Shown here: positions 54,479-63,665 of the stretch, in pieces | Position numbering within the stretch: position 1 is the first letter of the stretch | Layout of the letters: every line of letters starts with the position of its first letter | Assembly (NCBI GenBank): GCA_900554365.1 | Contig: USGY01000004.1 | Coordinates: 21,889 to 85,888, forward strand | Length of the DNA: 64,000 nt | Direction: 5' to 3' | Source of the DNA: an uncultured Clostridium sp. | Lineage (GTDB): Bacteria > Bacillota > Clostridia > TANB77 > CAG-508 | Notes under the pieces: generated by a model | The model's input: only the letters and a program-made list of their open reading frames with translations | Told to the model about the DNA's origin: nothing | Database searches by the model: none | Made by a program: the position numbers and the translations under genes

Positions 54479-55039
54479 TTATTCTGCTGTTGCTTCAGCT
54501 GTTTCAGCTTTAGCATCTTCTGCTGGTACAGTAACTTTATCTCCAGCTTCTTCTTTTTGTTTCTTTACTTCATTTAATGCTACTGCTACTTTTGATATAT
54601 TTGCAAGTAATGCACCAGCAAGCATAGATAGTAAATCTTCTCTTGATGGTAATTTTGCAAGAGTAATAATTTCTTCTGCAGTCATTACTTTTCCTTCAAT
54701 TATACCACCTTTGATTTCATAAAAGTCATGTGTTTTCATGAAGTTATATATTGTTTTTGAAGCACCTAGGTAATCTTCATTATTCATGATAACTGCTGTT
54801 GGTCCTTCTAAACTTTCAAATCCTTCAACTCCGCTTTCTTGTAAAGCTCTTTTAATTATATTGTTTTTGATAACATTACATGTTGAATTAGCTTCTCTTA
54901 ATTCTTTTCTTAATTCTGTATCATCAACAACATTAATTCCTCTATATCCTGTTAAAAGGATTAATTTTGCTTCTTTCATTTTGTTTGCTAATTCTGTTAC
55001 TTGTTCTTTCTTTTGATTTATTGCTTTTTCACTTGCCAT
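54479..55039 (-). CDS. rplJ: 50S ribosomal protein L10
   Basis: The 186-residue protein has KLILLTGYRGINV and a C-terminal helix for L12 dimers, with an extra Ala/Glu-rich tail. L10 anchors the stalk and represses its own operon by binding the leader just upstream. Confidence 0.97.
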   Translation of the reverse strand: MASEKAINQKKEQVTELANKMKEAKLILLTGYRGINVVDDTELRKELREANSTCNVIKNNIIKRALQESGVEGFESLEGPTAVIMNNEDYLGASKTIYNFMKTHDFYEIKGGIIEGKVMTAEEIITLAKLPSREDLLSMLAGALLANISKVAVALNEVKKQKEEAGDKVTVPAEDAKAETAEATAE

Positions 55040-55103
55040 TTATTTTTTCACCTCCTAATATTTTAATATTTATACTTTGGAAAGTATTCCTTTTCAAAAA
55101 TAA

Positions 55104-55206
55104 ATAACACTCTTTTTCCTACACTAGGCAAAAAGAGTGTTTTATATGAATTCATAAAATCACTATATTACCTAGGTAGGACTTACTTTTGCCTACTGTC
55201 TTTGGC
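55104..55206 (-). ncRNA. L10 leader RNA with terminator
   Basis: Between rplA and rplJ the minus strand carries GCCAAAGACAGTAGGC and CCTACCTAGG, followed by a strong terminator (12-bp stem AACACTCTTTTT / AAAAAGAGTGTT at 55142-55106). This matches the known autoregulatory L10 leader of Firmicutes, in which excess L10 or L10-L12 binds the kink-turn element and favours termination. Confidence 0.8.
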
Positions 55207-55218
55207 TATTATAATTAA

Positions 55219-55896
55219 TTATCCAATAAATATTCCAGGTCCCATTGATGTAGAAACTGATACACTTCTTAAGTATTGTCCTTTAGCTGCTGCTGGTTTA
55301 GCTTTTATGATGGCATTCATTATAACATCATAGTTTTCAGCTAATTTTTCTGCACCAAATGAAACTTTACCAAATCCTAAGTGAATAATATTATTTTTAT
55401 CTAATCTGTATTCAACTTTACCAGATTTAATTTCATTTATTGCTTTTGTTACATCCATTGTAACTGTTCCTGATTTAGGGTTTGGCATTAAACCTTTTGG
55501 TCCTAATACTTTACCTAATCTACCTACAACACCCATCATATCTGGAGTAGCAACTACTACATCATAGTCAAACCATCCTTCATTTTGGATCTTTGGTATT
55601 AATTCTTCTGCTCCAACAAAGTCTGCACCAGCTTTTTGAGCTTCTTCAGCTTTTGGTCCTTTAGCAAAAACTAAAACTTTTTGTGTTTTACCTGTACCAT
55701 TTGGAAGTACTACTGTACCTCTAACTTGTTGGTCAGCATGTTTTGAATCTACACCTAATTTAACGTGTAATTCAACTGTTTCATCGAATTTTGCTTTTGG
55801 CATTTTTTCGATTGTTTCAAGTGCTTCTTTAATGTTGTATTGTTTTGTTTTATCAACTAACTTTGCACTTTCTGCATATCTTTTAGATACTTTCAT
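55219..55896 (-). CDS. rplA: 50S ribosomal protein L1
   Basis: The 225-residue two-domain protein has [41 protein letters not shown] and a GTVT motif. It forms the mobile L1 stalk at the E site. The ATG at 55896 is chosen because AAAGGAGG lies upstream. Confidence 0.98.
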   Translation of the reverse strand: MKVSKRYAESAKLVDKTKQYNIKEALETIEKMPKAKFDETVELHVKLGVDSKHADQQVRGTVVLPNGTGKTQKVLVFAKGPKAEEAQKAGADFVGAEELIPKIQNEGWFDYDVVVATPDMMGVVGRLGKVLGPKGLMPNPKSGTVTMDVTKAINEIKSGKVEYRLDKNNIIHLGFGKVSFGAEKLAENYDVIMNAIIKAKPAAAKGQYLRSVSVSTSMGPGIFIG

Positions 55897-55972
55897 TTTA
55901 AATCCTCCTTTGGTTATATCGAGCTTATGCTCTCCCAATATTTTTATTTTTTCTATTTCTAGAAATTATAAA

Positions 55973-56401
55973 CTAATCTACTACAACTACACCCATTGAT
56001 CTAGCTGTACCTTCTACCATTGACATAGCTGTTTCTATAGATGCTGCATTTAAGTCAGGCATTTTTTGCTCAGCAATTTCTTTTACTTGAGCTTTTGTTA
56101 TTTTTCCAACTTTTTCTTTATTTGGTTTTCCTGAACCTTTTTCAATTTTTATTGCTTTTCTAATTAATACAGCTACTGGTGGAACTTTTGTTATAAATTC
56201 AAAAGATTTATCTTTATATACTGTTATAACAACTGGTATGATCATTCCTGGTTGATTGGCTGTTCTATCATTAAATTCTTTAACAAATTGCATGATATTT
56301 ACACCACTTGAACCTAAAGCTGGTCCTACTGGTGGAGCTGGAGTTGCTTTTCCTGCTTCAATTTGTAATTTAATAATATTTGTGATTTCTTTTTCTGCCA
56401 T
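55973..56401 (-). CDS. rplK: 50S ribosomal protein L11
   Basis: The 142-residue protein has [20 protein letters not shown] and [10 protein letters not shown], plus the C-terminal rRNA-binding GTARSMGV. It sits at the factor-binding site. It follows nusG and precedes rplA. Confidence 0.98.
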   Translation of the reverse strand: MAEKEITNIIKLQIEAGKATPAPPVGPALGSSGVNIMQFVKEFNDRTANQPGMIIPVVITVYKDKSFEFITKVPPVAVLIRKAIKIEKGSGKPNKEKVGKITKAQVKEIAEQKMPDLNAASIETAMSMVEGTARSMGVVVVD

Positions 56402-56432
56402 TTTATGGTTCCTCCTTTAATTATCTCACTAA

Positions 56433-56969
56433 TTATTTTACTTTTTGAACTTGTGAAAATTCTAGATCTACTGGTGTTTCTCTTCCAAACATAGATACTA
56501 AAACTTTTACTTTGTGTTTTTCTTTATTGATTTCTTGAACTGTACCTACAAAGTTTTCAAATGGTCCGTTCATAACTTGAACTTGTTCTCCAACTTCGTA
56601 ATCTACATTTATTGGTACATCATCAAATCCCATATTTCTTATTTCACTTTCTGTTAATGGAATTGGATCTGTTCCAGAACCTACAAATCCTGTAACACCT
56701 CTTGTATTTCTTACAATATACCAAGATTGCTCTGTTACTATCATTTTTATTAAAACATAACCTGGAAAAACTTTTTTTAAGTTTGTTTTCTTTTTTCCAT
56801 CTTTAATTTCAATTTGTTCTTCCATTGGAACAATAATATCAAAGAAATAATCTTCTAACTCTCTATTTTTTATTGTTTTTTCCAAATCAGTTTTTACTTT
56901 GTTTTCATACCCTGAATATGTATGTACTACATACCATCTAGGTACATTATCGTAATCTTTTTGAGACAC
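56433..56969 (-). CDS. nusG: Transcription termination/antitermination protein NusG
   Basis: The 178-residue protein has the NGN domain ([39 protein letters not shown]) and a C-terminal KOW domain ([20 protein letters not shown]). It binds RNA polymerase and couples transcription with translation or termination factors. Confidence 0.97.
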   Translation of the reverse strand: MSQKDYDNVPRWYVVHTYSGYENKVKTDLEKTIKNRELEDYFFDIIVPMEEQIEIKDGKKKTNLKKVFPGYVLIKMIVTEQSWYIVRNTRGVTGFVGSGTDPIPLTESEIRNMGFDDVPINVDYEVGEQVQVMNGPFENFVGTVQEINKEKHKVKVLVSMFGRETPVDLEFSQVQKVK

Positions 56970-56992
56970 TTTATTTAGCCTCCTTTAATTAT

Positions 56993-57343
56993 TTACTCTG
57001 CATTATTTTCAGTTACATTTTCTGTGTTTGTTTCAGTAGTATTTGCTTCATTATTACTTGAATTAGTTGAAGTATTTGCTGATTGCGAATTTGATGTATT
57101 AACAGCTATAGATGATTTTATTTTTTCTACTCCATATTTGTTCATAGATTCAAACGCAATGTCTAAAACAAAAACAATTGCTGCTGTAACCAACACAATA
57201 GTAATAACTGCTACTGTGCTATTAAATAATTGCTTTGGTGTTGGCCAAATTACTTTTTTTAATTCAGCTTTAAAATCCTTAAAAAAACTTTTTTTGTTTT
57301 TGCTGTTTTCTTTCTTTGTGCTTTTCACTTCTTTTTTAGCCAT
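56993..57343 (-). CDS. secE: Preprotein translocase subunit SecE, long C-terminal tail
   Basis: The protein has the typical SecE core, a basic amphipathic helix with FKAELKKVIWPTPKQL followed by one membrane helix (about 42-65). It clamps SecY. At 116 residues it is longer than the usual 60-75, because of a tail (about 80-116) of Ser, Asn, Thr and Glu after the membrane helix, which should face outward. It lies in the conserved rpmG-secE-nusG order. Confidence 0.93.
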   Translation of the reverse strand: MAKKEVKSTKKENSKNKKSFFKDFKAELKKVIWPTPKQLFNSTVAVITIVLVTAAIVFVLDIAFESMNKYGVEKIKSSIAVNTSNSQSANTSTNSSNNEANTTETNTENVTENNAE

Positions 57344-57372
57344 TTTATATCCTCCTTAAAATAGCTCTTATA

Positions 57373-57537
57373 CTATTTTGTCTCTTTGTGTGTTGTACGT
57401 TTTTTACAATGTTTACAGTATTTAACGATTTCTAACCTATCTGTATTATTTCTCTTGTTTTTTGAAGTTGTGTAATTTCTTCTTTTACAATCTGTACATT
57501 CTAATGTTATATTTTCTCTTGGTCCTTTTGCTGCCAT
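57373..57537 (-). CDS. rpmG: 50S ribosomal protein L33
   Basis: The 54-residue frame begins [14 protein letters not shown]. It keeps two CxxC pairs (CTDC and CKHC), the zinc-binding form of L33. A GGAGGTG site precedes the ATG. It leads the operon with secE, nusG, rplK and rplA. Confidence 0.96.
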   Translation of the reverse strand: MAAKGPRENITLECTDCKRRNYTTSKNKRNNTDRLEIVKYCKHCKKRTTHKETK

Positions 57538-57613
57538 TGATAACACCTCCGTATTTTAACCTTTACTTTTTTAAACGATGTGAACATACGTCCGTAATAA
57601 CATATGCTTGAGT

Positions 57614-57642
57614 ATTTTATCATTTTTTTATTGGTATGTCAA
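57614..57642 (-). promoter_or_regulatory. Sigma-A promoter for rpmG-secE-nusG-rplKA
   Basis: On the minus strand TTGACA at 57642-57637 and TAAAAT at 57619-57614 have a 17-base spacer. Confidence 0.75.
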
Positions 57643-57660
57643 TGGTTTTTGGGAAATTTG

Positions 57661-57689
57661 TTGAATTTAAATGTGTTTTATGCTATAAT
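57661..57689 (+). promoter_or_regulatory. Sigma-A promoter for the C39-like gene
   Basis: TTGAAT at 57661-57666 and TATAAT at 57684-57689 have a 17-base spacer and an extended TG before the -10. Confidence 0.7.
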
Positions 57690-57783
57690 ATATGTGTATT
57701 TATACATTTTATTTAAGGGGTGTATACATAAAATCAATCTAATTTCTAAATAAACAATATAAATTCAACTTAAGGAGATTTTT

Positions 57784-58722
57784 ATGTCTAACATTGCTTA
57801 TTATATGTCTATCGAAAAAAGACTTCCGAATTATCCGAAGTCTTGTGATAAACATAAGAAAAGGGAAAACTATTGTCTTAAAAACAGTTGGAATACCACT
57901 TACTCAATTAAGTCATATTTGGAAAATCCAGATACTATGGCTGAACTTAAAAGTCTAAATTGTACTAAATTAGTTCAACCTGCGTACGATTTATTAAAAT
58001 CAAATATGATTCCAATTGCTTCTGATGCCAAGTGTAAGGATAGTCCTTTTGGAGCAGCTAGTACTTTAGGAAAATCAGGTTGTATGGCTTTTTGCACATA
58101 CAATACTCTCCTTCTAGCTAACTTACCTTATCCACCTCTTTTGACTTTTTCAGAAGTAAAAAAACTTCTTGTAACTCATGGCTATTGTTTATGGAAATTT
58201 GCCAAAGATCCACAAAACAAAGTTTTGAATCTTCCCCGTCTTGCTAATGAACCTATCATTTTGTCAAAATTAAAGGAAATTTACCATGACTCTAAAGAAA
58301 TGCATTATTGTGTTAATTTAGAAGAGGTTTACTCAATTCTTGGTAATCCTGTTGACATTGGTGGTTCTCCATACTTTATGGATGAGCTTTTCGCACTTAT
58401 GCCTATTCAAACTTGGTCAAAACCAGAGGCTAATAAGGAGCCAAAGCTTAAATATAAGCATTACAGGGATACACGAATTTCGAACATTTCTACCATTTTT
58501 AAGAATCTTAAAAATGAAGTACCTGTTCCTGTTCGTTTACAAGAAAAAAACAATGGACACTATGTTGTCTTGATTGGATTTGAATATGGTTCTGCTGTTT
58601 ACATTGACAGTAGTTCTCCAAATCCCATTTGTAGAATGCCTGCTGAGGATTTCCTCAACAAGGTAGCTGATGGTAAACCAGGATTTGCTGGAATTGCCTT
58701 CGACGTTTCTGCATTAGTTTAA
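57784..58722 (+). CDS. C39-like papain-fold protein, unusual codon use
   Basis: The 312-residue protein has a papain-fold pattern: Cys in GKSGCMAFCTYNTL (about 100), His in NNGHYVVLIGFE (about 260) and a following Asp in YIDSSSP. This resembles C39-like peptidases and related transferases. No signal peptide or transporter partner is visible, so it should act in the cytoplasm. Codons (AAG, GAG, C-ending) differ from neighbours, and it is flanked by its own promoter and terminator. Function is unknown. Confidence 0.65.
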   Translation: MSNIAYYMSIEKRLPNYPKSCDKHKKRENYCLKNSWNTTYSIKSYLENPDTMAELKSLNCTKLVQPAYDLLKSNMIPIASDAKCKDSPFGAASTLGKSGCMAFCTYNTLLLANLPYPPLLTFSEVKKLLVTHGYCLWKFAKDPQNKVLNLPRLANEPIILSKLKEIYHDSKEMHYCVNLEEVYSILGNPVDIGGSPYFMDELFALMPIQTWSKPEANKEPKLKYKHYRDTRISNISTIFKNLKNEVPVPVRLQEKNNGHYVVLIGFEYGSAVYIDSSSPNPICRMPAEDFLNKVADGKPGFAGIAFDVSALV

Positions 58723-58728
58723 CCCCTT

Positions 58729-58766
58729 CCTCTTAAGCTTCTATTGGAGCTTAAGAGGATTTTTTT
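58729..58766 (+). terminator. Intrinsic terminator after the C39-like gene
   Basis: A perfect 11-bp stem CCTCTTAAGCT / AGCTTAAGAGG is followed by seven T. Confidence 0.85.
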
Positions 58767-58772
58767 GTAAAT

Positions 58773-58800
58773 AACCTTAGCTCTTATAAAAAGCTAAGGT
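58773..58800 (-). terminator. Terminator overlapping the flavoprotein stop codon
   Basis: The 9-bp stem ACCTTAGCT / AGCTAAGGT includes the stop codon of the minus-strand flavoprotein gene. The T run after it is weak. Confidence 0.55.
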
Positions 58801-59372
58801 TTTTGTTTGTTATTCTTTTTTTGTACTGAAAATCCAAATCTTCCTATTTGTTTTCCAGTTTCATAATAATGTCCATTTAAATAACTAATTAAGTCACATT
58901 TTGAAATATCAAATGCACCTTTTTCATCAATATATTTTTCATCAGCATTTATTGCAAGAACTTCTGCAGCAAACATATGATGTGATCCTAATTTCTTTAT
59001 TTCTTTTACTTTACACTCTACTGATACAGGGCTTTCTTTTATCATTGGACATTTTACAAAATTTGCTTTTTCTTTATGTAAGTTCATTTCTTTAAATTTA
59101 TCATATTTAGCTCCGCTTCTTACTCCACACCAATCTGTAGCTCTAGCTAATTCTTTAGTTGTTAAATTTATTACAAATTCTCCTTGTTCTTTTATCATAT
59201 TATACGAATATCTTGTTGGTCTTACAGAAATATATACCATTGCAGGATCTGTATTCAATATTCCTGTCCATGCAATGGTTATTATATTTGATTTTTCCAT
59301 TGTTCCACAACTTACCATTACGACAGGTAATGGATATAAAAATGTTCCTGGTTTCCACATTTGTTTACTCAT
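58794..59372 (-). CDS. Flavin reductase-like flavoprotein
   Basis: The 192-residue protein belongs to the flavin reductase/FMN-binding split-barrel family, with PLPVVMVSCGTMEKSNIITIAWTG, YISVRPTRYSYNMIKEQGEFVINL and DWCGVRSGAKYDKF. Clostridial members often serve as electron carriers with rubredoxins or other partners. Monocistronic. A GGAGGAATT site precedes the ATG. Confidence 0.88.
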   Translation of the reverse strand: MSKQMWKPGTFLYPLPVVMVSCGTMEKSNIITIAWTGILNTDPAMVYISVRPTRYSYNMIKEQGEFVINLTTKELARATDWCGVRSGAKYDKFKEMNLHKEKANFVKCPMIKESPVSVECKVKEIKKLGSHHMFAAEVLAINADEKYIDEKGAFDISKCDLISYLNGHYYETGKQIGRFGFSVQKKNNKQKP

Positions 59373-59458
59373 TTTAATTCCTCCTAATGTTTACATTATA
59401 TTTCTAATTTTTAAAATTATATCACAAAATTTTATATTTTACTATTTTTAATTATAAA

Positions 59459-59495
59459 AAAGGAAATGAGCTGATTTCTCAGCCCATTCCCTTTT
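59459..59495 (-). terminator. Intrinsic terminator after the 59561 gene
   Basis: The hairpin AAAAGG.AATG.GCTGA / TCAGC.CATT.CCTTTT lies downstream of the minus-strand gene and is followed by a T run. Confidence 0.65.
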
Positions 59496-59560
59496 AATCT
59501 TAATAAAATTGTTATTAAGACTTTAGTAGTATGCCTTTTCTCAATACTTCATTAAATAAA

Positions 59561-60067
59561 TTATTCTTCAGCTTTTTCTTCGGAAGTTTTCACTTTCTTT
59601 TCTACATACCAACCATCTTCGTTTTCATCTTCAACAACCTTCCAACCAGGGTTCTTTGCTTCTATAAGCTTTTTCAACACTCCACTGATTGGTCCTGAGA
59701 GCTTCTCAATCTTTCCATCTGTTGCTTCAGCAATTTGTTGCTTTACCTTCTTATTAATATGCAAATATGAAATGCAAATTTCTCTACAGGATTTCGCCAA
59801 AGACCTTTTACGAGGTTCCTTAAAGCTCAACTCAAAAATACTCTTATTCCCAATGGCTTTCTTAAACTTCACCAAAAAGCCCTCTTTTCTGAGCAATCTT
59901 TTTGCTTGAGCTGTTACAGCTGTTGGTATATAAATTTCTGTACTCAGTTTTCCTGTTTCAATTGCATTCTTAATAGGATTAGTAATTTCAACTCCTTTCG
60001 GAAGATTCTCGTCCAATTCCTTAATTCCCTGGTACAAGTTCTCAACTGTGTAAATAGCCTTAGCCAT
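59561..60067 (-). CDS. Unknown 168-residue protein, unusual codon use
   Basis: I recognise no family. The protein is soluble, basic in its middle (AKRLLRKEGFLVKFKKA, EPRKRSLAKSCREIC) and acidic at the C-terminus (DENEDGWYVEKK). The regular alternation of helices could fit a nucleic acid binder. Codons such as AAG, GAG, CAG, TAC, AAC and CCG are common, unlike the AAA, GAA, TAT and AAT preference of neighbours. It has its own promoter and terminator. Together with the genes at 40216 and 57784 it forms a set with the same codon style. Confidence 0.65.
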   Translation of the reverse strand: MAKAIYTVENLYQGIKELDENLPKGVEITNPIKNAIETGKLSTEIYIPTAVTAQAKRLLRKEGFLVKFKKAIGNKSIFELSFKEPRKRSLAKSCREICISYLHINKKVKQQIAEATDGKIEKLSGPISGVLKKLIEAKNPGWKVVEDENEDGWYVEKKVKTSEEKAEE

Positions 60068-60196
60068 TTTTGTCCTTTCTTGTTGTTTGTAACTAAATGG
60101 TTTTGTACATAAATTTATTCAATAAGTATCTTGATTTCACATACTGCAAAATCGAGAAATTTTTCTCAATTGAAATAGTACTTACGTACATCTTTT

Positions 60197-60226
60197 ATTT
60201 TAGCACACTTTACATAAAAAAGTCAA
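60197..60226 (-). promoter_or_regulatory. Sigma-A promoter for the 59561 gene
   Basis: On the minus strand TTGACT at 60226-60221 and TAAAAT at 60202-60197 have an 18-base spacer with TG before the -10. The spacer TTTTTATGTAAA is shared with the promoter at 40116. Confidence 0.65.
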
Positions 60227-60238
60227 ATTAATTAAACA

Positions 60239-60270
60239 AAAAGCCTACATATTTCTATGTAAGCTTTTTT
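60239..60270 (-). terminator. Intrinsic terminator after feoB
   Basis: The hairpin AAAAGC.TACAT / ATGTA.GCTTTT follows the feoB stop, with a T run on the minus strand. Confidence 0.75.
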
Positions 60271-60271
60271 C

Positions 60272-62386
60272 TTATTTTTTATCGCAACTACTGCAATAAG
60301 GACAACTTGAACATTCTGAACCTTTATGTTTTACTTTTAAAACAATAATACCAATTGCAACTATTAATATAATACCTCCAATAATTACATTAGCTATATT
60401 TATTTTTCCAGATTCTATTCTACTACCTACTTGATATACTATTGTTGCTAAAACCCAAGCAAATGATGTTTGGAAAATAACAGCTTTTAGCATTCTTTTA
60501 GTTCCACCTAGTTCTCTTCTCATAGCTCCTATAGCTCCAAAGCAAGGTGCTGAGAATAAATTGAATACCATAAATGCATATGCTGATGCTGCTGTAAAGA
60601 ATCCAAATACTCCACCATCTGAGAATATTGCTGAACCATCATCTACGTCATCTGCAAGTCCATTAATTACAGCCATTGATGATACAACTTGTTCTTTTGC
60701 AACTAAACCTTGAATTGCAGATACTGTTGCTCCCCAACTCTTAGTTCCAAGCATTGGTTCAAATATCCATGAAATTTTGTTTCCTATTGTTGCAAGCATA
60801 CTATCTTCTATATCAACTCCATATTCCATTTTGAATGAGAATGATAGTAAAAACCATATAATAATTGAACATAATAAAATAATTGTTCCTGCTCTTTTTA
60901 TAAATGCCATTACTTTATCAAATACTTCTTTAGCAACATATTTTAAACTTGGTAATTTATACTCAGGAAGTTCTGAAATATAAGTACTTGCTGTATGTTT
61001 AAATACAAATTTTTTCATTAATAATGCACATAATATAATTATTGCTATTGCAAAAAAGTATAATGATGCAGACACAACTCCTGAATTGTCAGGGAAGAAA
61101 TATCCTGCAAATAAAGCTATAATTGGTAATTTAGCGCTACATGGTATAAATGGTGTAAGAATAGATGTCATTTTTCTTTCATCTTCATTTTCTATAATTC
61201 TTGAAGTCATTATTCCAGGAACACTACATCCTGAACCTACTATAAATGATATTAAACTTTTTCCACTTAATCCTAATTTTCTAAAAACTTTATCTAAGAA
61301 TAATGAAATTCTTGACATATATCCTGTTGTCTCTAATATTGCTATACAGAAGAATAATATAATAAGTTGTGGTACAAATCCTAATACAGCTCCAACTCCA
61401 GCTATAATACCATCTACTACTAAACTAGTAAGCCAGTCAGAAGTTCCTATAGCTTCCATTCCTTCACTTACTTTATCACCTAAAGCTCCTATTGCATCAC
61501 CAACCCAGTCAACAGTTGCACTACCTACTACACCAACTGATAAATAATAAACTAAAAACATTATTACAACAAATATTGGGAATGCCAACCATTTGTTAAG
61601 AAATATTTTATCTAATTTATCAGATAATGTTTCTGGCATTTGTTTTTTTACAATACTAGCTTTTTTTACTTTTTCTATGTAATCATATCTTTGAGTTGCT
61701 ATGATTTCTTCTAAATCTGTATCATAGTTTTTAGATATGTTTTCTATTATTTCGCTTACTTCAGGAGCACTAAAATTCTCAAATCTATCGTCTCCTTCAA
61801 GTAAATTTACTGCTACAAATCTTTTATGTTTCAAATCCTTGTCTAATTTAGATTCTACTTCTTTAATTCCTGTTTCAATATTTGAATCATATATTTCTTT
61901 ATTTAAAGTTGTAAAATCCTCATCAATTGCTTTTAATAAGTCATCCATACCAGTTTCTTTTAATGCTGATATTTGAACAACTTTTGTTCCAAGTTCCTTA
62001 CTTAACTTGTCTACATCTATTTTTAACCCCTTTTTCTCCAAAATATCTGCCATATTTAGAGCAACTAACACTTTACAATTTAATTCAAGTAATTGTGTAG
62101 TTAAATATAAACTTCTTTCTAAAGATGTTGCATCTACTATGTTTATTATTAAGTCTGGATTTTCTTCAAATACATAATTTCTAGAAACTTCTTCTTCAGT
62201 TGTATATGGACTTAAAGAATAAATACCTGGTAAGTCAGTTATTTCATGTTCTGTTCCTTTAATTTTACCTGTTTTTTTCTCAATTGTTACACCTGGCCAA
62301 TTACCTATTTTTGCATTCATTCCAGTTAAATAATTAAACAATGTAGTTTTTCCACTATTTTGGTTACCAATTAATCCAACCTTCAT
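60272..62386 (-). CDS. feoB: Ferrous iron transport protein B
   Basis: The 704-residue protein has the N-terminal G domain (GNQNSGKTTLFNYL, DLPGIYSL, NMAD), a helical spacer and two Gate domains (SFIVGSGCSVPGIMTSR and SAPCFGAIGAM) with the conserved cysteines. It imports Fe2+ under anaerobic conditions. The ATG at 62386 shares one base with the feoA stop and has GGAGGTG upstream. A C-terminal tail contains six cysteines or so (ECSSCPYCSSC), as in other clostridial FeoB proteins. Confidence 0.96.
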   Translation of the reverse strand: MKVGLIGNQNSGKTTLFNYLTGMNAKIGNWPGVTIEKKTGKIKGTEHEITDLPGIYSLSPYTTEEEVSRNYVFEENPDLIINIVDATSLERSLYLTTQLLELNCKVLVALNMADILEKKGLKIDVDKLSKELGTKVVQISALKETGMDDLLKAIDEDFTTLNKEIYDSNIETGIKEVESKLDKDLKHKRFVAVNLLEGDDRFENFSAPEVSEIIENISKNYDTDLEEIIATQRYDYIEKVKKASIVKKQMPETLSDKLDKIFLNKWLAFPIFVVIMFLVYYLSVGVVGSATVDWVGDAIGALGDKVSEGMEAIGTSDWLTSLVVDGIIAGVGAVLGFVPQLIILFFCIAILETTGYMSRISLFLDKVFRKLGLSGKSLISFIVGSGCSVPGIMTSRIIENEDERKMTSILTPFIPCSAKLPIIALFAGYFFPDNSGVVSASLYFFAIAIIILCALLMKKFVFKHTASTYISELPEYKLPSLKYVAKEVFDKVMAFIKRAGTIILLCSIIIWFLLSFSFKMEYGVDIEDSMLATIGNKISWIFEPMLGTKSWGATVSAIQGLVAKEQVVSSMAVINGLADDVDDGSAIFSDGGVFGFFTAASAYAFMVFNLFSAPCFGAIGAMRRELGGTKRMLKAVIFQTSFAWVLATIVYQVGSRIESGKINIANVIIGGIILIVAIGIIVLKVKHKGSECSSCPYCSSCDKK

Positions 62387-62628
62387 TATTTTGTCACCTC
62401 CACATCGATTTGGTTTAATTCTGCCTTTCTTAAACATAATTCATAATCTCTTAATTCAATATCGATAGGATCTCCCATTGGTGCTATTTTTTTAACTTTA
62501 ATTGTAACACCTCTTGTAATTCCCATATCAAGCAAATGTCTTCTAATTTCTTTATTTTCTATATTTAGTTTTATGACTTTTGCTGACTGTCCAACCTTTA
62601 AATCAGACAATTTACATTTTTGTTCCAT
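62386..62628 (-). CDS. feoA: Ferrous iron transport protein A
   Basis: The 80-residue SH3-like protein has LSDLKVGQSAKVIKL, RRHLLDMGITRGVTIKV and the end GDPIDIELRDYELCLRK. It assists FeoB. The ATG at 62628 is chosen because AAGGAGG precedes it; a longer frame would extend into the promoter. Translationally coupled to feoB. Confidence 0.93.
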   Translation of the reverse strand: MEQKCKLSDLKVGQSAKVIKLNIENKEIRRHLLDMGITRGVTIKVKKIAPMGDPIDIELRDYELCLRKAELNQIDVEVTK

Positions 62629-62670
62629 TTTTTCCTCCTTATATGAATTTATTTTCACATTTACATGTTT

Positions 62671-62699
62671 ATTATAGAATATATATACTATAAAGTCAA
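62671..62699 (-). promoter_or_regulatory. Sigma-A promoter for feoAB with possible operator
   Basis: On the minus strand TTGACT at 62699-62694 and TATAAT at 62676-62671 have a 17-base spacer. The spacer contains TTATAGTATA, a 10-mer repeated near the divergent tetR start. Confidence 0.75.
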
Positions 62700-62726
62700 T
62701 ATAATATGAATTTTTTTTCACATTTC

Positions 62727-62755
62727 TTGACATTATTCGATATTTTTTTTATAAT
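62727..62755 (+). promoter_or_regulatory. Sigma-A promoter for the divergent tetR
   Basis: TTGACA at 62727-62732 and TATAAT at 62750-62755 have a 17-base spacer. TTATAGTATA follows at 62759-62768. Confidence 0.8.
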
Positions 62756-62782
62756 AATTTATAGTATAGAAAGGAGATTATT

Positions 62783-63397
62783 ATGGGAAATTCGGTAATA
62801 AGAGAACCTATACAAAAAAGATCAATAAAGAAAAAAGAAAAAATAATAAAATCAGGCTTTGAGTTAATTTGCCAAAAAGGTTATTATAATACTAATACCG
62901 CAGAAATAGCTAAAACTGCAGGAGTATCTACAGGTATTATATATCAGTATTTTAAAGATAAACATGATATTTTGATTGAAGGAATTAAATTATATAAAGA
63001 CTCTATATTTTATCCAATATTGTCATTAAAAAAAATAACTGATAATATTGTTATAAATAAAGATAATTTTTCTTTGATTTTAAAAAATATTATTAATGAA
63101 TTTCTTGATAAACATAAATTATCACAAACAGCCCATCAAGAAATAATGGCAATGACGCATTCAGATCCTGAAGTTGCAGAATTATATCATAAATCTGAAA
63201 TGGAAATGACTTTAGAATTATCAAATATATTTTTAAAAAATGGATTTAATCCTCAAAATATTAATGAAAAAGTACATATTACTATTGGAATGATTGACAA
63301 TTTGTGTCATGAAATTGTTTATCATAAACATTCAGAACTAAATTATGATATAATGACTGATATACTTATAAATACTATAGTTAGTATTTTTAAATAA
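62783..63397 (+). CDS. TetR/AcrR transcriptional regulator
   Basis: The 204-residue protein has a TetR helix-turn-helix (FELICQKGYYNTNTAEIAKTAGVSTGIIYQYFKDKHDILIEG) only partly quoted here, and a helical effector domain. It is divergent from feoAB, with overlapping regulatory DNA, so control of feoAB or of itself is possible. An AAAGGAG site precedes the ATG. The effector is unknown. Confidence 0.88.
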   Translation: MGNSVIREPIQKRSIKKKEKIIKSGFELICQKGYYNTNTAEIAKTAGVSTGIIYQYFKDKHDILIEGIKLYKDSIFYPILSLKKITDNIVINKDNFSLILKNIINEFLDKHKLSQTAHQEIMAMTHSDPEVAELYHKSEMEMTLELSNIFLKNGFNPQNINEKVHITIGMIDNLCHEIVYHKHSELNYDIMTDILINTIVSIFK

Positions 63398-63426
63398 TCC
63401 TAAATAATATTAGGATTATTTTTTTA
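63396..63426 (+). terminator. Intrinsic terminator after tetR
   Basis: The 8-bp stem AATCCTAA / TTAGGATT is followed by a T run. Confidence 0.8.
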
Positions 63427-63453
63427 TTTAAAATATTTTTAGACAAAAAAAAT

Positions 63454-63568
63454 CTAGCGACAACCTATCTTCCCAGCAGGGTAACCCACAAGTATTTTCG
63501 GCACATTTGGGCTTGACTTCTGTGTTCGGGATGGGAACAGGTATTACCCCAAATGTAATTATCACTAG
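63454..63568 (-). rRNA. rrf: 5S ribosomal RNA
   Basis: The minus strand reads as a 5S rRNA with CCTGTTCCCATCCCGAACAC and the loop E region GCTGGGAAGATAGG. Ends are set by pairing of the termini and are accurate to a few bases. A T-rich tail downstream ends the rRNA operon. Confidence 0.93.
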
Positions 63569-63665
63569 AAAATTATAGTGTATTTTATTAAATAAAGCAC
63601 ACTCAAAAATACATAGATGAATTTATCGTTTTATTTCTTAACTCGATTGCTTGTAATATTTTTGT

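Noticed and set aside
63569..63665. tRNA gene in the 23S-5S spacer
   Set aside because: The spacer is under 100 bases and shows no cloverleaf.
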